Shown here: positions 8,824-17,057 of the stretch, in pieces
Numbering within the stretch: position 1 is the stretch's first letter
How the letters are laid out: the number at the start of each line of letters is the position of its first letter
Assembly: GCA_045116675.1 (NCBI GenBank)
Contig: JBGUMF010000022.1
Location: forward strand, 1-33,335
Length of the DNA: 33,335 nt
Source: F23-D06 sp045116675
GTDB taxonomy: Bacteria > Bacteroidota > Bacteroidia > Bacteroidales > WCHB1-69
Direction of reading: 5' to 3'
The notes under the pieces: generated by a model
Seen by the model: the letters and a program-made list of their open reading frames with translations, nothing else
Told to the model about the DNA's origin: nothing
Databases searched by the model: none
Made by a program: the position numbers and the translations under genes

Positions 8824-10665
8824 CTATCCGTTCATCGAATTGAGAAATTCCTCGTTGTTGCGGGTGTGTTCCATATTCTCCTTGATGAAGGTCATGGCTT
8901 CGATGGTCGTCATATCAGCCAAATGGTTGCGCAGGATCCACACTTTCTGGAGGGTTTCGGGCTTTTGGAGCAGGTCATCGCGACGGGTGCTGGATGCCAC
9001 CAGATCAACAGCCGGATAGATGCGCTTGTTGGAGAGGCGGCGGTCGAGCTGTAGTTCCATGTTACCCGTGCCCTTGAATTCCTCGAAGATCACCTCATCC
9101 ATACGGGAGCCGGTGTCAATCAAGGCCGTGGAGATGATGGTCAGGGAGCCACCGTTTTCCACGTTACGGGCAGCACCGAAGAAGCGTTTGGGTTTCTGGA
9201 GCGCGTTAGCCTCCACACCGCCGGAAAGCACTTTGCCGGATGCCGGGGCCATCGTGTTGAAGGCGCGTGCGAGACGGGTGATGGAGTCGAGCAGGATGCA
9301 GACATCGTGACCGCATTCCACCATGCGCTTGGCTTTCTCCAGCACCATGTTGGCGATTTTCACGTGCCGCTCCGCCGGCTCATCAAACGTGGAGGAGATC
9401 ACCTCCGCGTTGACACTCCTCTGCATGTCGGTCACCTCCTCAGGACGTTCGTCAATGAGAAGGATAATCAGGTAAATTTCCGGATGATTGTAAGCAATGG
9501 CATTGGCCACATCCTTCAGCAACACAGTCTTACCCGTTTTCGGCTGGGCTACGATAAGTCCGCGCTGTCCCTTGCCGATCGGGGCGAAAAGGTCAATGAC
9601 GCGGGTGGAGAGATTGCATCCCGGATGGCCGGTGATGTTGATTTTCTCATCCGGGAACATCGGCGTGAGGTAGTCGAATGGGATACGGTCGCGAATGTCC
9701 TCGGGGTTGCATCCGTTGATTTTCTCCACCTTCGTGAGGGGGAAGTATTTTTCCCCGCTCTTGGGCGGACGGATGGCGCCATACACAGTGTCACCGTTTT
9801 TCAGACCGAAGAGCTTGATTTGCGACATGGAGACATAGATGTCGTCCGGAGAGGTCAGATAATTGTAGTCCGATGAACGGAGGAAGCCACAGTTGTCGCT
9901 GGTGATTTCCAGCACGCCCTCGGCCATGACGGTGCCATCGTATTGGGAATTGGCCACATACGCCATCTGTTCCTCTTTCACCCGTTCCCCTTCGCTCTTT
10001 TCCACAACCGGTTCGGGTTGGGTTGTAGGTTTAGCCTCCTTTTTCGGATGAGTATATTCTTTGTCTTTGTCTCTATCTTTCTTATTATAACGTTTGCCGT
10101 ACGGCTTCTGCTGTTCTTCCACCTTGGGTTCGGGTGCGGGCTTCTCCGCCACCGACTGTTCCAGGAAGGCGTAGTCTTCCTGCAAGGTATCGACGGGTTT
10201 ATCCTCCGTTACCGATTCCGGACGCACCTCTTCCTGAACTTCTTCCGGCAGGGGGTTCTTTCTCGGACGACCGCGTTTCCGCTTGGCGGGTTGTTCGGGT
10301 TGGGCTTCCGCCACAGGTGCCGGTTCCGCCTGAACTTCGGCTACAACTTCTGTCTTTTCCGTCTCTGTCGTTGCGGGAGTTACCGCTTCCGGTTCCTTGG
10401 CTTTGCGCTTCCGCGTCTGCTTCGGTTTTTCCGTCAGCGGAAGAGGATTGGCGAACATGATGGGTTCTTCCGGAATATTCGGACGGGTTATTTCTGGGGT
10501 CGGGATGGTTTCCACTACGGGCTTTTCCTTAAAGATGACCACCGGTTTTTTTTCAGCTACCTTTACTTTGACCGTTTTTTTCTTGTCGTTAGAAGTGGCG
10601 ACTAACACATCACTTGCCGTGTTAATTCTTCTCCTCTTAGGTCTTTTTTCTGTAGAGTCTAACAT
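8824..10665 (-). CDS. rho: Transcription termination factor Rho with long N-terminal extension
   Basis: Hexameric RNA helicase that terminates transcription. The conserved body begins at about residue 240 with the RNA-binding domain (GFLRSSDYNYL, DDIYVS). It contains Walker A (AQPKTGKTVLL), Walker B (LLIDERPEEVTDM, followed by CILLDSITRLARA) and Q/R-loop sequence (TALIDTGSRMDEVIFEEFKG). The first ~235 residues are low-complexity, Pro/Glu/Lys-rich and predicted disordered, with an AT-hook-like core RGRPRK at 131-136. I chose the ATG at 10665 (MLDSTEKRPKRRR) over one 51 nt upstream because it gives the usual Bacteroidota N-terminus. Length is 613 aa against about 420 in E. coli. Confidence 0.96.
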   Translation of the reverse strand: MLDSTEKRPKRRRINTASDVLVATSNDKKKTVKVKVAEKKPVVIFKEKPVVETIPTPEITRPNIPEEPIMFANPLPLTEKPKQTRKRKAKEPEAVTPATTETEKTEVVAEVQAEPAPVAEAQPEQPAKRKRGRPRKNPLPEEVQEEVRPESVTEDKPVDTLQEDYAFLEQSVAEKPAPEPKVEEQQKPYGKRYNKKDRDKDKEYTHPKKEAKPTTQPEPVVEKSEGERVKEEQMAYVANSQYDGTVMAEGVLEITSDNCGFLRSSDYNYLTSPDDIYVSMSQIKLFGLKNGDTVYGAIRPPKSGEKYFPLTKVEKINGCNPEDIRDRIPFDYLTPMFPDEKINITGHPGCNLSTRVIDLFAPIGKGQRGLIVAQPKTGKTVLLKDVANAIAYNHPEIYLIILLIDERPEEVTDMQRSVNAEVISSTFDEPAERHVKIANMVLEKAKRMVECGHDVCILLDSITRLARAFNTMAPASGKVLSGGVEANALQKPKRFFGAARNVENGGSLTIISTALIDTGSRMDEVIFEEFKGTGNMELQLDRRLSNKRIYPAVDLVASSTRRDDLLQKPETLQKVWILRNHLADMTTIEAMTFIKENMEHTRNNEEFLNSMNG

Positions 10666-10754
10666 GAACGAGATTTTAATGATTTGATTATCTGATTGAA
10701 CCACAATATGTTGCAAAGAAAGGGAAACGCAACTGCGGTTAAGAATAGATGGTG

Positions 10755-10762
10755 CAAAGGTA
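10755..10762 (-). promoter_or_regulatory. Probable rho -7 element
   Basis: The minus strand reads TACCTTTG, an exact TAnnTTTG match, 89 nt upstream of the rho start. The -33 region is not convincing. Confidence 0.5.
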
Positions 10763-10803
10763 CATTTTTTTTTTATTCTCTCGGTAAAACGGGTGAAAAT
10801 CCG

Positions 10804-11967
10804 TTACTGGGCTATGATTTGCAGTAGTTTGTCGGCGGCATTTTTCCAGTCATAACGCTCATGTACGAAACGGTTGCCGGCGGCGGACAGGCGTTGATAT
10901 GCCTCCTCGTCCCGCAAAAGTTGGCGGATGGCCTCAACATAGTCGTAGGTGTTATGGCATACGCAAACGGCGTTTTCCATTTCGGCATCGGACAAGGGTT
11001 TGGCGGCCAGCGGGGAAGTCACGCAGGGCAGCTGCATGGACATAGCCTCAAGGAGTTTGTTCTGCAGCCCTGTGCCCATGCGCATAGGCGCGATGAAGAC
11101 CTTGGATTGGGCGTACCAGTCGGCCATGGAGTCCACCCAGCCGGTCACGATGACGTGTTCGCTGCGCAGGGCGCGCACTCTTGCGGAAGGGTTGGCACCG
11201 CCCAACACCAGCCTTATGTCGGGGAACTCGTCCAGCAGCGGGGGTAGAATTTCCGTGGCAAGGTATTCAGCGGCATCCACATTGGGGGCATATCCCATGT
11301 TACCCGAGAAAATCAGGTCGTATGCCTTAGTCTCGCCGTGATAGCTGAACTGGTTGAAATCCACTCCGTTGGGCACCACCTCGATCTCACGGTTGCGCGG
11401 ATGGGGGATAAGGTCGCGGTCCACAGCGGTGATGATGGTCGTATGGTCGAAGAGGTCGAAGAGATGTTCCTCATAGCGGGCCACGCGACGGGCCTCCATA
11501 CGGAAGAAGGCTTTTTTCAGTCCATGGGCGTTGTCGGCCCGCCGCGCCATGCCTTTGGAAAAGACATCCTGATAGTCCAACGTTTTGGGCAGGGGCAAGG
11601 CCTTCACATATTCCGCCATGCGAAACAGTTGACAGTAGATATGGTCAGGCTGCACCTTCCGGACAATATCTTCCAGTTGTCGCGCATTAGCTTTGTTATA
11701 GAAAAGTCCGCACTGGATGGGCAGGCCTTTGAAGAAAGCCCTGCCCATGTTCCAACAGCGTTTGAGGTTATTGTTGTACAGAAGAAATATTTCCTTGCAG
11801 AAAGGTTCCAACTGGCGCAGGTCCTCGTCAGATACCGGCTTGTCGTGCATGGCGGCCAGGAATATCTCGTGATGTTCCGACAGGCATCGAATCTGATGGT
11901 ACGCACGCAGCTTGTCCCCTTTCTCAAGGGGATACGGGAAACGCGAGAGGACCATTAATATTTTCAT
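10804..11967 (-). CDS. GT4-type glycosyltransferase (TIGR03087-like)
   Basis: Probable retaining GT-B glycosyltransferase transferring a sugar from a nucleotide donor in cell-envelope polysaccharide synthesis. The N-terminal acceptor domain opens MKILMVLSRFPYPLEKGDKLRAY. The C-terminal donor domain holds VVPNGVD, IFSGNMGYAPNVDA, VTGWVDSMADWYAQ, and the EX7E-like stretch MGTGLQNKLLEAMSMQLPCVTS. Length 387 aa is normal. The N-terminus resembles the stp1/TIGR03087 sugar transferases, but no exosortase or polysaccharide genes are nearby, so the pathway is unknown. Its start codon lies only 13 nt from the left heptamer array of the neighbouring cassette. Confidence 0.82.
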   Translation of the reverse strand: MKILMVLSRFPYPLEKGDKLRAYHQIRCLSEHHEIFLAAMHDKPVSDEDLRQLEPFCKEIFLLYNNNLKRCWNMGRAFFKGLPIQCGLFYNKANARQLEDIVRKVQPDHIYCQLFRMAEYVKALPLPKTLDYQDVFSKGMARRADNAHGLKKAFFRMEARRVARYEEHLFDLFDHTTIITAVDRDLIPHPRNREIEVVPNGVDFNQFSYHGETKAYDLIFSGNMGYAPNVDAAEYLATEILPPLLDEFPDIRLVLGGANPSARVRALRSEHVIVTGWVDSMADWYAQSKVFIAPMRMGTGLQNKLLEAMSMQLPCVTSPLAAKPLSDAEMENAVCVCHNTYDYVEAIRQLLRDEEAYQRLSAAGNRFVHERYDWKNAADKLLQIIAQ

Positions 11968-11980
11968 TGTGTGTTATTTA

Positions 11981-12029
11981 GGAATCAGGGGTCAGGGGAT
12001 AGTAGTCAGTAATTAGGGAACAGGGATTA
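11981..12029 (+). repeat. Left heptamer array of the four-helix-bundle cassette
   Basis: Seven contiguous 7-mers fill these 49 bases. They fit the loose consensus GKRNNYA (examples GGGGTCA, GGGGATA, GGGAACA, GGGATTA). The last unit contains the stop codon of the four-helix-bundle gene (TTA at 12027-12029 on this strand). Orientation is opposite to the right-hand array. Confidence 0.75.
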
Positions 12030-12383
12030 TGTTTTGAGTTTTTGTTTGATTGTTGTTATTATTTTTCCAATTTCGGAAAGTAATTGAAAGGTCTCTTTTG
12101 TGTTTTCTTCTGTTAGATAACCAATTCTTACACACAACAGTAACTGGGTTTCGATTTCGCATACGGAGCCATTGGCTATTGATAGAAATTGCAGATACTC
12201 CTTTTTCGATTGTCGCCCATATCCTTCTGCTATATTAGAAGGTACTGAAATTGCTGCACGTCGTATTTGATTGGTTATGGAAAACAACTCATCTTTGGGT
12301 AACGACTGGGTCAATGTATAGATATTCTCCACCATTTCCATAGCCTTCTGCCATACAATCAACTCTCTATAGTTCTTTATCAT
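12027..12383 (-). CDS. Four-helix-bundle protein, 23S rRNA IVP/S23 family
   Basis: A 118-residue all-helical protein of the PF05635/TIGR02436 family, which includes proteins encoded in 23S rRNA intervening sequences and is structurally related to the Avd accessory protein of diversity-generating retroelements. Diagnostic motifs are ELIVWQKAMEMVENIY, QIRRAAISVPSNIAEG and KEYLQFLSIANGS followed by ETQLLL. Length is typical. Molecular function is not established for stand-alone members. The gene is not in rRNA here: it lies between ftcD and a glycosyltransferase and is bounded on both sides by short heptamer arrays in inverted orientation, one touching its stop codon and the other starting 11 nt before its ATG. 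No reverse transcriptase is present in the window. Confidence 0.92.
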   Translation of the reverse strand: MIKNYRELIVWQKAMEMVENIYTLTQSLPKDELFSITNQIRRAAISVPSNIAEGYGRQSKKEYLQFLSIANGSVCEIETQLLLCVRIGYLTEENTKETFQLLSEIGKIITTIKQKLKT

Positions 12384-12394
12384 ATTTCAAAAAA

Positions 12395-12443
12395 TGTACC
12401 CTGTACCCTGTTCACTGTACCCTGTACCCTGTACCCTATTCAC
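12395..12443 (-). repeat. Right heptamer array of the four-helix-bundle cassette
   Basis: Seven contiguous 7-mers. Read on the minus strand they are five GGGTACA copies plus GTGAACA and GTGAATA. The array overlaps the end of ftcD: the ftcD stop codon (12436-12438) lies across the last two units. Unit number and size (7 x 7 = 49 bp) equal those of the left array, in opposite orientation. Confidence 0.85.
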
Positions 12444-14136
12444 CAATCACCTTCTCCGTTGCCTTCATCAATCTCCGTTCAAGGCGGTCGGCTTTCATCA
12501 CATAGTCATGCGCCTTGGAAATCATCATCTCGGCCCACTCTTTGTCTTTCAGCGAGGAGGCGTTGATTTTGACGTTGAGGTAGGCACCGTGGACGGCTGC
12601 ACGCGCACAGAGCACGCCCACGCCCGCATCGGACACGCTGGCGGGGTTGCCCTTCTTGATCATCGCCTCGCAGATCTCGAACACCTTGAAGGAGGTCTCG
12701 ATGGTGCGCATCGGCACTTCGGTGGCGTACTTGGTGGCATCCTGGATGGCCTGCGAGCGCGCCTCCTTCTCTTCGGGTGTGCCTTTCGGCATGCCGAAGG
12801 CGTTCATGATCACGTTGAAGGCGTTGGTGTCCTCATCCACGAGGGCGAGCAGCGTGTCTTTCAACGCCTGACCCCTCTGGGCCCATTGGGAATAATACTC
12901 CCACTTGGCATCCCAGCCCGGTTTGTGGGAGGAGAGGTTGGCCACCATCGTGCCGAGGGCGGCGCCCAGGGCTCCCATGTAGGCGGAAATGGAGCCGCCG
13001 CCCGGAGCCGGACTCTCAGATGCGGTCTCATTGGCAAATCCCGTGCAGGTCATGTCCACCAGTTTGGCAGCAGTGTCTTCTTTCTCAAGTAGATATTCAA
13101 TCACCTTTTCCTCAGCGTTGAAGGGTTTCAAATCATCCAAGCCCATGGACTTGACGGCGATTTTCACCTTCTCTTTCTCATCGATGCCGAGTGAGCGGTG
13201 CTGTTTGGCCAGATAGTAGTCGGCAGCATCAATCAGCGTTTTCTTAGGCACCAGTCCCACGATTTCGGCACCCGTGACGCGCACGCCGCGCTTGGCAGCC
13301 TTGTCGCACACCTCGTCAAAGGCGATGTGCAGCGGGGTCACGTTCGTATTGGTGATGTTCATGGAGACCTGGGCGATGCCGTATTCGGCGATATACCAGC
13401 CGATAGCCTTTGTGCCCTTGAGCGTGCCCGGAAGCATGACCGGATTGCCCTTCTCGTCCAGCACTTTCTTGCCGGTGATGGGGTTGCCCTCACGTTTCGG
13501 GCGGCCCTTCTCGCGCACGTCGAAGGCGATGGCGTTGGCGCGACGTGTGGAGGTGGTGTTCAGGTTGTAGTTGACGGCGATGAGGAAATCGCGGGCGCCG
13601 ATGGCGGTGGCACCGCTCTTGGCCACGCTCTCCGTGAACTTGTTGGGTCCGAAGTCGGGCTTCCACTCCTTGGTGGTGATGCGCTCTTTCAGGGCCTCGT
13701 ATTCGCCCTGGCGGCAGTTGGCCAGGTTGCGGCGTTTCTCCTCAAAAGCGGCATTCTCGTAACAGAAAACCGGAATCTGTAATTCCTCGCCCACCTTCTT
13801 GGCCAGCTTGCGGGCATATTCCGCCGTCTCCTCCATGGTGATGTTGGCCACCGGCACAAACGGACACACATCCGTGGCACCAAAACGGGGATGGTCGCCA
13901 TGATGATAGCGCATGTCAATCAGCTCTTTGCATTTGGCGATGAGCGCAAAGGCGGCATCCACCACGGCATCGGGAGTGCCCACAAACGTGACCACGGTGC
14001 GGTTGGTGGTGGCACCCGGGTCCACATCCAACAACGTGACGCCCTCGGCCTGACGGATCACGTCGGCCACCTGGTTGATGATGTCTTGATTTCTACCTTC
14101 ACTAAAATTAGGAACACATTCGATTAACTGTTTCAT
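12436..14136 (-). CDS. ftcD: Bifunctional glutamate formimidoyltransferase / formimidoyl-THF cyclodeaminase
   Basis: Cytoplasmic enzyme of histidine degradation. The first domain moves the formimino group from formiminoglutamate to tetrahydrofolate; the second releases ammonia to give methenyl-THF. The formiminotransferase domain (about 1-330) starts MKQLIECVPNFSEGRN and has the catalytic-histidine region DMRYHHGDHPRFGATDVCPF. The cyclodeaminase domain (about 365-566) carries the motif SPAPGGGSISAYMGALGAAL. I used the ATG at 14136; the longer frame to 14190 adds a non-conserved tail overlapping the leader. Total 566 aa equals the fused form. The usual hut partners are absent from this window. 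The stop codon lies inside a heptamer repeat array. Confidence 0.95.
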   Translation of the reverse strand: MKQLIECVPNFSEGRNQDIINQVADVIRQAEGVTLLDVDPGATTNRTVVTFVGTPDAVVDAAFALIAKCKELIDMRYHHGDHPRFGATDVCPFVPVANITMEETAEYARKLAKKVGEELQIPVFCYENAAFEEKRRNLANCRQGEYEALKERITTKEWKPDFGPNKFTESVAKSGATAIGARDFLIAVNYNLNTTSTRRANAIAFDVREKGRPKREGNPITGKKVLDEKGNPVMLPGTLKGTKAIGWYIAEYGIAQVSMNITNTNVTPLHIAFDEVCDKAAKRGVRVTGAEIVGLVPKKTLIDAADYYLAKQHRSLGIDEKEKVKIAVKSMGLDDLKPFNAEEKVIEYLLEKEDTAAKLVDMTCTGFANETASESPAPGGGSISAYMGALGAALGTMVANLSSHKPGWDAKWEYYSQWAQRGQALKDTLLALVDEDTNAFNVIMNAFGMPKGTPEEKEARSQAIQDATKYATEVPMRTIETSFKVFEICEAMIKKGNPASVSDAGVGVLCARAAVHGAYLNVKINASSLKDKEWAEMMISKAHDYVMKADRLERRLMKATEKVIGE

Positions 14137-14187
14137 TTTTATAATATGTTGATTAGTAATAATTTGATAATATCGTTTTGACGATTG

Positions 14188-14195
14188 CAAAGATA
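14188..14195 (-). promoter_or_regulatory. Probable ftcD -7 element
   Basis: The minus strand reads TATCTTTG, an exact match to TAnnTTTG, 51 nt ahead of the ftcD start. The -33 box is weak. It could also drive the four-helix-bundle gene and the glycosyltransferase downstream. Confidence 0.55.
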
Positions 14196-14333
14196 GAAAA
14201 AATTAGGCTACTCGGAAGAAATGATTTCACCTTCTTATATTATCCGATTTTGTACTCCTCCGCCTCACCAATCCCGGTTTCTCCGACTTGGTGGTGCAGG
14301 GAATGGGTTTGCAGGAGAGAGATGCTGTGATTT

Positions 14334-15206
14334 TCACAGGAACATCCTCGTCCGCTTCTGATATTCCGCGTACCCCGGCTTGTTCTGCAATTGTCGTTTC
14401 TCCATCAACGGGACGCTGATGAAGCGGAACAGGCAGGTCATGAGGACCGCACCGATGACGTAAGGAATATAAATCGTGGAACTTAACGCAAGCGAAAGAT
14501 ACATCACCCAGACGCCCCACCACATCATAATCTCCCCGAAATAGTTAGGGTGGCGGCCATGTTTCCAAAGGCCGACTTCACAGATTTGTCCTTTGTGGTC
14601 TTTGGCGAAACGGTGCCGTTGTGTGTCGGAGATTAATTGCAAAGTGGCGGCGCCCACGCACAGCAGGAACCCGATCCAGCACACCGCATTGGCCGGAACG
14701 GCCGCCTCTATCAGGCAAAAGCCCGGAATCATCGCCAAGAAGACCACAATGGTGGGCATCATGTTGAGTCCGAAGAAGTTGATCAGATGGAATACGACAG
14801 GATGCTGTTCGGTGCGGTATTTGGTGTAACGCCAATCCTCGCTGTTGAGGTTTTTGAACGTAAAGGCCCAATTGCCTGTGAGCCGGACGCCCCAATACCA
14901 TACGGCGATGAGCAGGAGCACCGTGGCAGAGGTCCAGCTGTGGAGCTGGCAGGCGTAGAGGGTGAACATCACGGGAGGCGCGACGCTCCAGTAGGGGTCA
15001 TAGACGGAAACGTTGCGGAACAGGAGGCCGAAAAGCCACACCACCACCGTGGCGACGACATCGGCAATAAATAGCGGAAGCAGTTGCCAAGGATGCCACA
15101 CGGAGCCGCCAAGTTCACGATAAACAAATAATCCAACCACAAAGGCGATGGCGTAAACGACTGTAATGATGACAAAACTGATACTGCGGGATTCTTTAAT
15201 AGACAT
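14334..15206 (-). CDS. DUF1295 / steroid-5-alpha-reductase-like membrane protein
   Basis: Polytopic membrane protein of the DUF1295/isoprenylcysteine methyltransferase-like superfamily. About six to seven hydrophobic segments are spread through 290 residues. The C-terminal cofactor-site motif LWKHGRHPNYFGEIMMWWG is characteristic, as is the ending NKPGYAEYQKRTRMF. Members are annotated as reductases or methyltransferases, and the actual substrate is unknown. The C-terminus stops immediately after RMFL, a few residues shorter than usual for the family. It is transcribed divergently from the secreted protein gene across a shared palindromic promoter. Confidence 0.8.
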   Translation of the reverse strand: MSIKESRSISFVIITVVYAIAFVVGLFVYRELGGSVWHPWQLLPLFIADVVATVVVWLFGLLFRNVSVYDPYWSVAPPVMFTLYACQLHSWTSATVLLLIAVWYWGVRLTGNWAFTFKNLNSEDWRYTKYRTEQHPVVFHLINFFGLNMMPTIVVFLAMIPGFCLIEAAVPANAVCWIGFLLCVGAATLQLISDTQRHRFAKDHKGQICEVGLWKHGRHPNYFGEIMMWWGVWVMYLSLALSSTIYIPYVIGAVLMTCLFRFISVPLMEKRQLQNKPGYAEYQKRTRMFL

Positions 15207-15244
15207 TTTGATACGGTTTGTAAATTATAATTCTTCGGTTCAAT

Positions 15245-15290
15245 CGGCAAAAATACATTTTTTGAAAATCGAAAAAGTGTATTTTTGCCG
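15245..15290. promoter_or_regulatory. Palindromic divergent double promoter
   Basis: A perfect 13-bp inverted repeat (CGGCAAAAATACA at 15245-15257 and its complement at 15278-15290) contains a TATTTTTG -7 element on each strand: minus at 15248-15255 and plus at 15280-15287. The minus element faces the DUF1295 gene and the plus element faces the secreted protein gene. The nearest plus-strand TTTG (15261-15264) is 15 nt from the -7, shorter than consensus. Confidence 0.7.
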
Positions 15291-15310
15291 CTCACAAAAA
15301 TATCATCATC

Positions 15311-16858
15311 ATGAAAAAAACAGGCCTTCTAGTATTGTTTCTTGGAACATTATTTTCATTGGGTATTGCCCAAAACTCATCCCTTAACGGCCCTACCGTG
15401 GATATGGAGCGGAGTGCAAGATTATGGATTTTGGATGACAACGAGGACCTAATCCTATTTTCGACACTACAACCCGGATTACCAAGCGGTTTCGAAGATT
15501 TTTTAATTCATCGTTATGATAAGCGCACCCATTCCATCGAAACTCAAAAATTGGATGACGATATGGATTGTCGTTTTGCGTATCTTTATAATGGTCAGAT
15601 AATTGCCGTCAAGCAGGGCATGGACAGTAAAACCAAATCTGTGGATTACCTTAAAGCACCGGTTCCCGCTTCTGTTTCTGACAAAACAATCAAAAAGTTA
15701 CCTTTCACCTCTTTCTACCAAGTGCCGTTGGAAGGGAGTAAGTATTCTTTTTCCAATATGGTCTTTTCTCCTGACCATTCCAAATTCGCCATTATGACCA
15801 TTTTGAAACCAAAATCCAACAGACAAATCTCCCATGTTGCGGATGTTGCTGTTTTTGAGAATAATGGCGAGCTGTTATGGCATCAACGCCAAAACGCCCA
15901 TTGGCTTGTCAACGATGAACTGACGTTCTATTTGTCCGATGAAGGGATTGTTTATTGGGCAGAATATGGCAGTTATTATAATGCCTACCGGCACCAGACA
16001 GATTCTCTTCACATTTCGGTTTATAACAATGGAGGTGTTTGGAATTATGCAGAAGGATTTGGAGCCTCGGCCGTGTTTAATTGCGGGAAAGCGCTGCTAA
16101 GAGATGGCCGATTTGTGGTTTGTGGGGTACCGTGCCAGAACAACCGTAATTCCGGACAATTAACCACCTATTTTGTCTCCCCGGATGGCGATGTGGAGAA
16201 GGAAGAGTCTTCTTTTGAGTTCCCCTTTCATGATGAATTCAGGTACGAATATAATGAGTTCAACAGCGGATTCGAAAAATTCCTCCCATACATTTTTGAC
16301 ATAAAAGAACTGAAAGACGGCAAGTTGATGCTGGTCGGTGAGCTGAATTACAAAACGCAAGTGGGCACAACTATTACTATTGGCGGATCTTTCGGCGTTG
16401 ATGAAATCATGGGTTACGCCTCTCGGAATCTGTTTGTCACAACCCTCTCCGACAAAGGCGACGTGCTGAGCACCTGCGCGTATCCGAGAGCAACCGCAAC
16501 GCCTGGAATTTTTAATACTGTTTACAGTCATAACACACCGGATGTTTTTATACATGACGGAGAATTCTGGTTGATTTACAACGACCATAAGGATAATTTC
16601 GCCCCAAACAACAAAATCTGGCATCTCTTGCATAACAATCAGGCGGGTGACGTCTGCGTGGTGGTCGCGAAGGCATTCCAACAAGAGGGATTCCAGGGCA
16701 AAACAATTTTCACAGCTGGAAAATCCCCATTCCTCCCAACCTCCACATATTCAGGACAGTACGAGTTTTTCCATAAAGTTTTGTCATACGATGACAATAC
16801 CGTCTATTATCTGATCAAACACGACAATGATTTCCACCTGGAGCGAATCACTTGGTAA
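15311..16858 (+). CDS. Secreted protein of unknown function
   Basis: I do not recognise this family. The N-terminus MKKTGLLVLFLGTLFSLGIA is a clear signal peptide (cleavage before Gln, residue 21), with no lipobox, so the product should be periplasmic or secreted. The remaining ~495 residues alternate short beta-type, aromatic-rich stretches with polar turns and contain recurring motifs such as DGRFVVCG, DGKLMLVGEL and DGEFWLIYND spaced along the chain. That pattern suggests a beta-propeller or similar all-beta repeat fold; this is inference only. It has no C-terminal sorting domain that I can see. The gene appears monocistronic, starting about 24 nt after its -7 element. Confidence 0.8.
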   Translation: MKKTGLLVLFLGTLFSLGIAQNSSLNGPTVDMERSARLWILDDNEDLILFSTLQPGLPSGFEDFLIHRYDKRTHSIETQKLDDDMDCRFAYLYNGQIIAVKQGMDSKTKSVDYLKAPVPASVSDKTIKKLPFTSFYQVPLEGSKYSFSNMVFSPDHSKFAIMTILKPKSNRQISHVADVAVFENNGELLWHQRQNAHWLVNDELTFYLSDEGIVYWAEYGSYYNAYRHQTDSLHISVYNNGGVWNYAEGFGASAVFNCGKALLRDGRFVVCGVPCQNNRNSGQLTTYFVSPDGDVEKEESSFEFPFHDEFRYEYNEFNSGFEKFLPYIFDIKELKDGKLMLVGELNYKTQVGTTITIGGSFGVDEIMGYASRNLFVTTLSDKGDVLSTCAYPRATATPGIFNTVYSHNTPDVFIHDGEFWLIYNDHKDNFAPNNKIWHLLHNNQAGDVCVVVAKAFQQEGFQGKTIFTAGKSPFLPTSTYSGQYEFFHKVLSYDDNTVYYLIKHDNDFHLERITW

Positions 16859-16962
16859 TTGACAAGTCGGATAGCGAATCCCGATATTGGTCCACGTTCG
16901 AATTTGTGGTAGGCAATAGGCGAAGAGCTAACCGCCAACAATCAAAAATATTATACTAAGGT

Positions 16963-16993
16963 ATTGACCCAACGAAATTATTTTGTACCTTTG
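16963..16993 (+). promoter_or_regulatory. nifJ promoter (Bacteroidota -33/-7)
   Basis: ATTG at 16963-16966 and TACCTTTG at 16986-16993, spaced 19 nt apart, fit the phylum's promoter consensus. The gene starts 64 nt downstream. Confidence 0.75.
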
Positions 16994-17057
16994 CCCATCC
17001 ATTTCGGATAAATATAATTTGTTAATATTCAACTAATTAAAAATTTATAATCAAGTT

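Noticed and set aside
12395..12443. CRISPR or large minisatellite
   Set aside because: Units are 7 bp with no spacers; the array is only 49 bp long.
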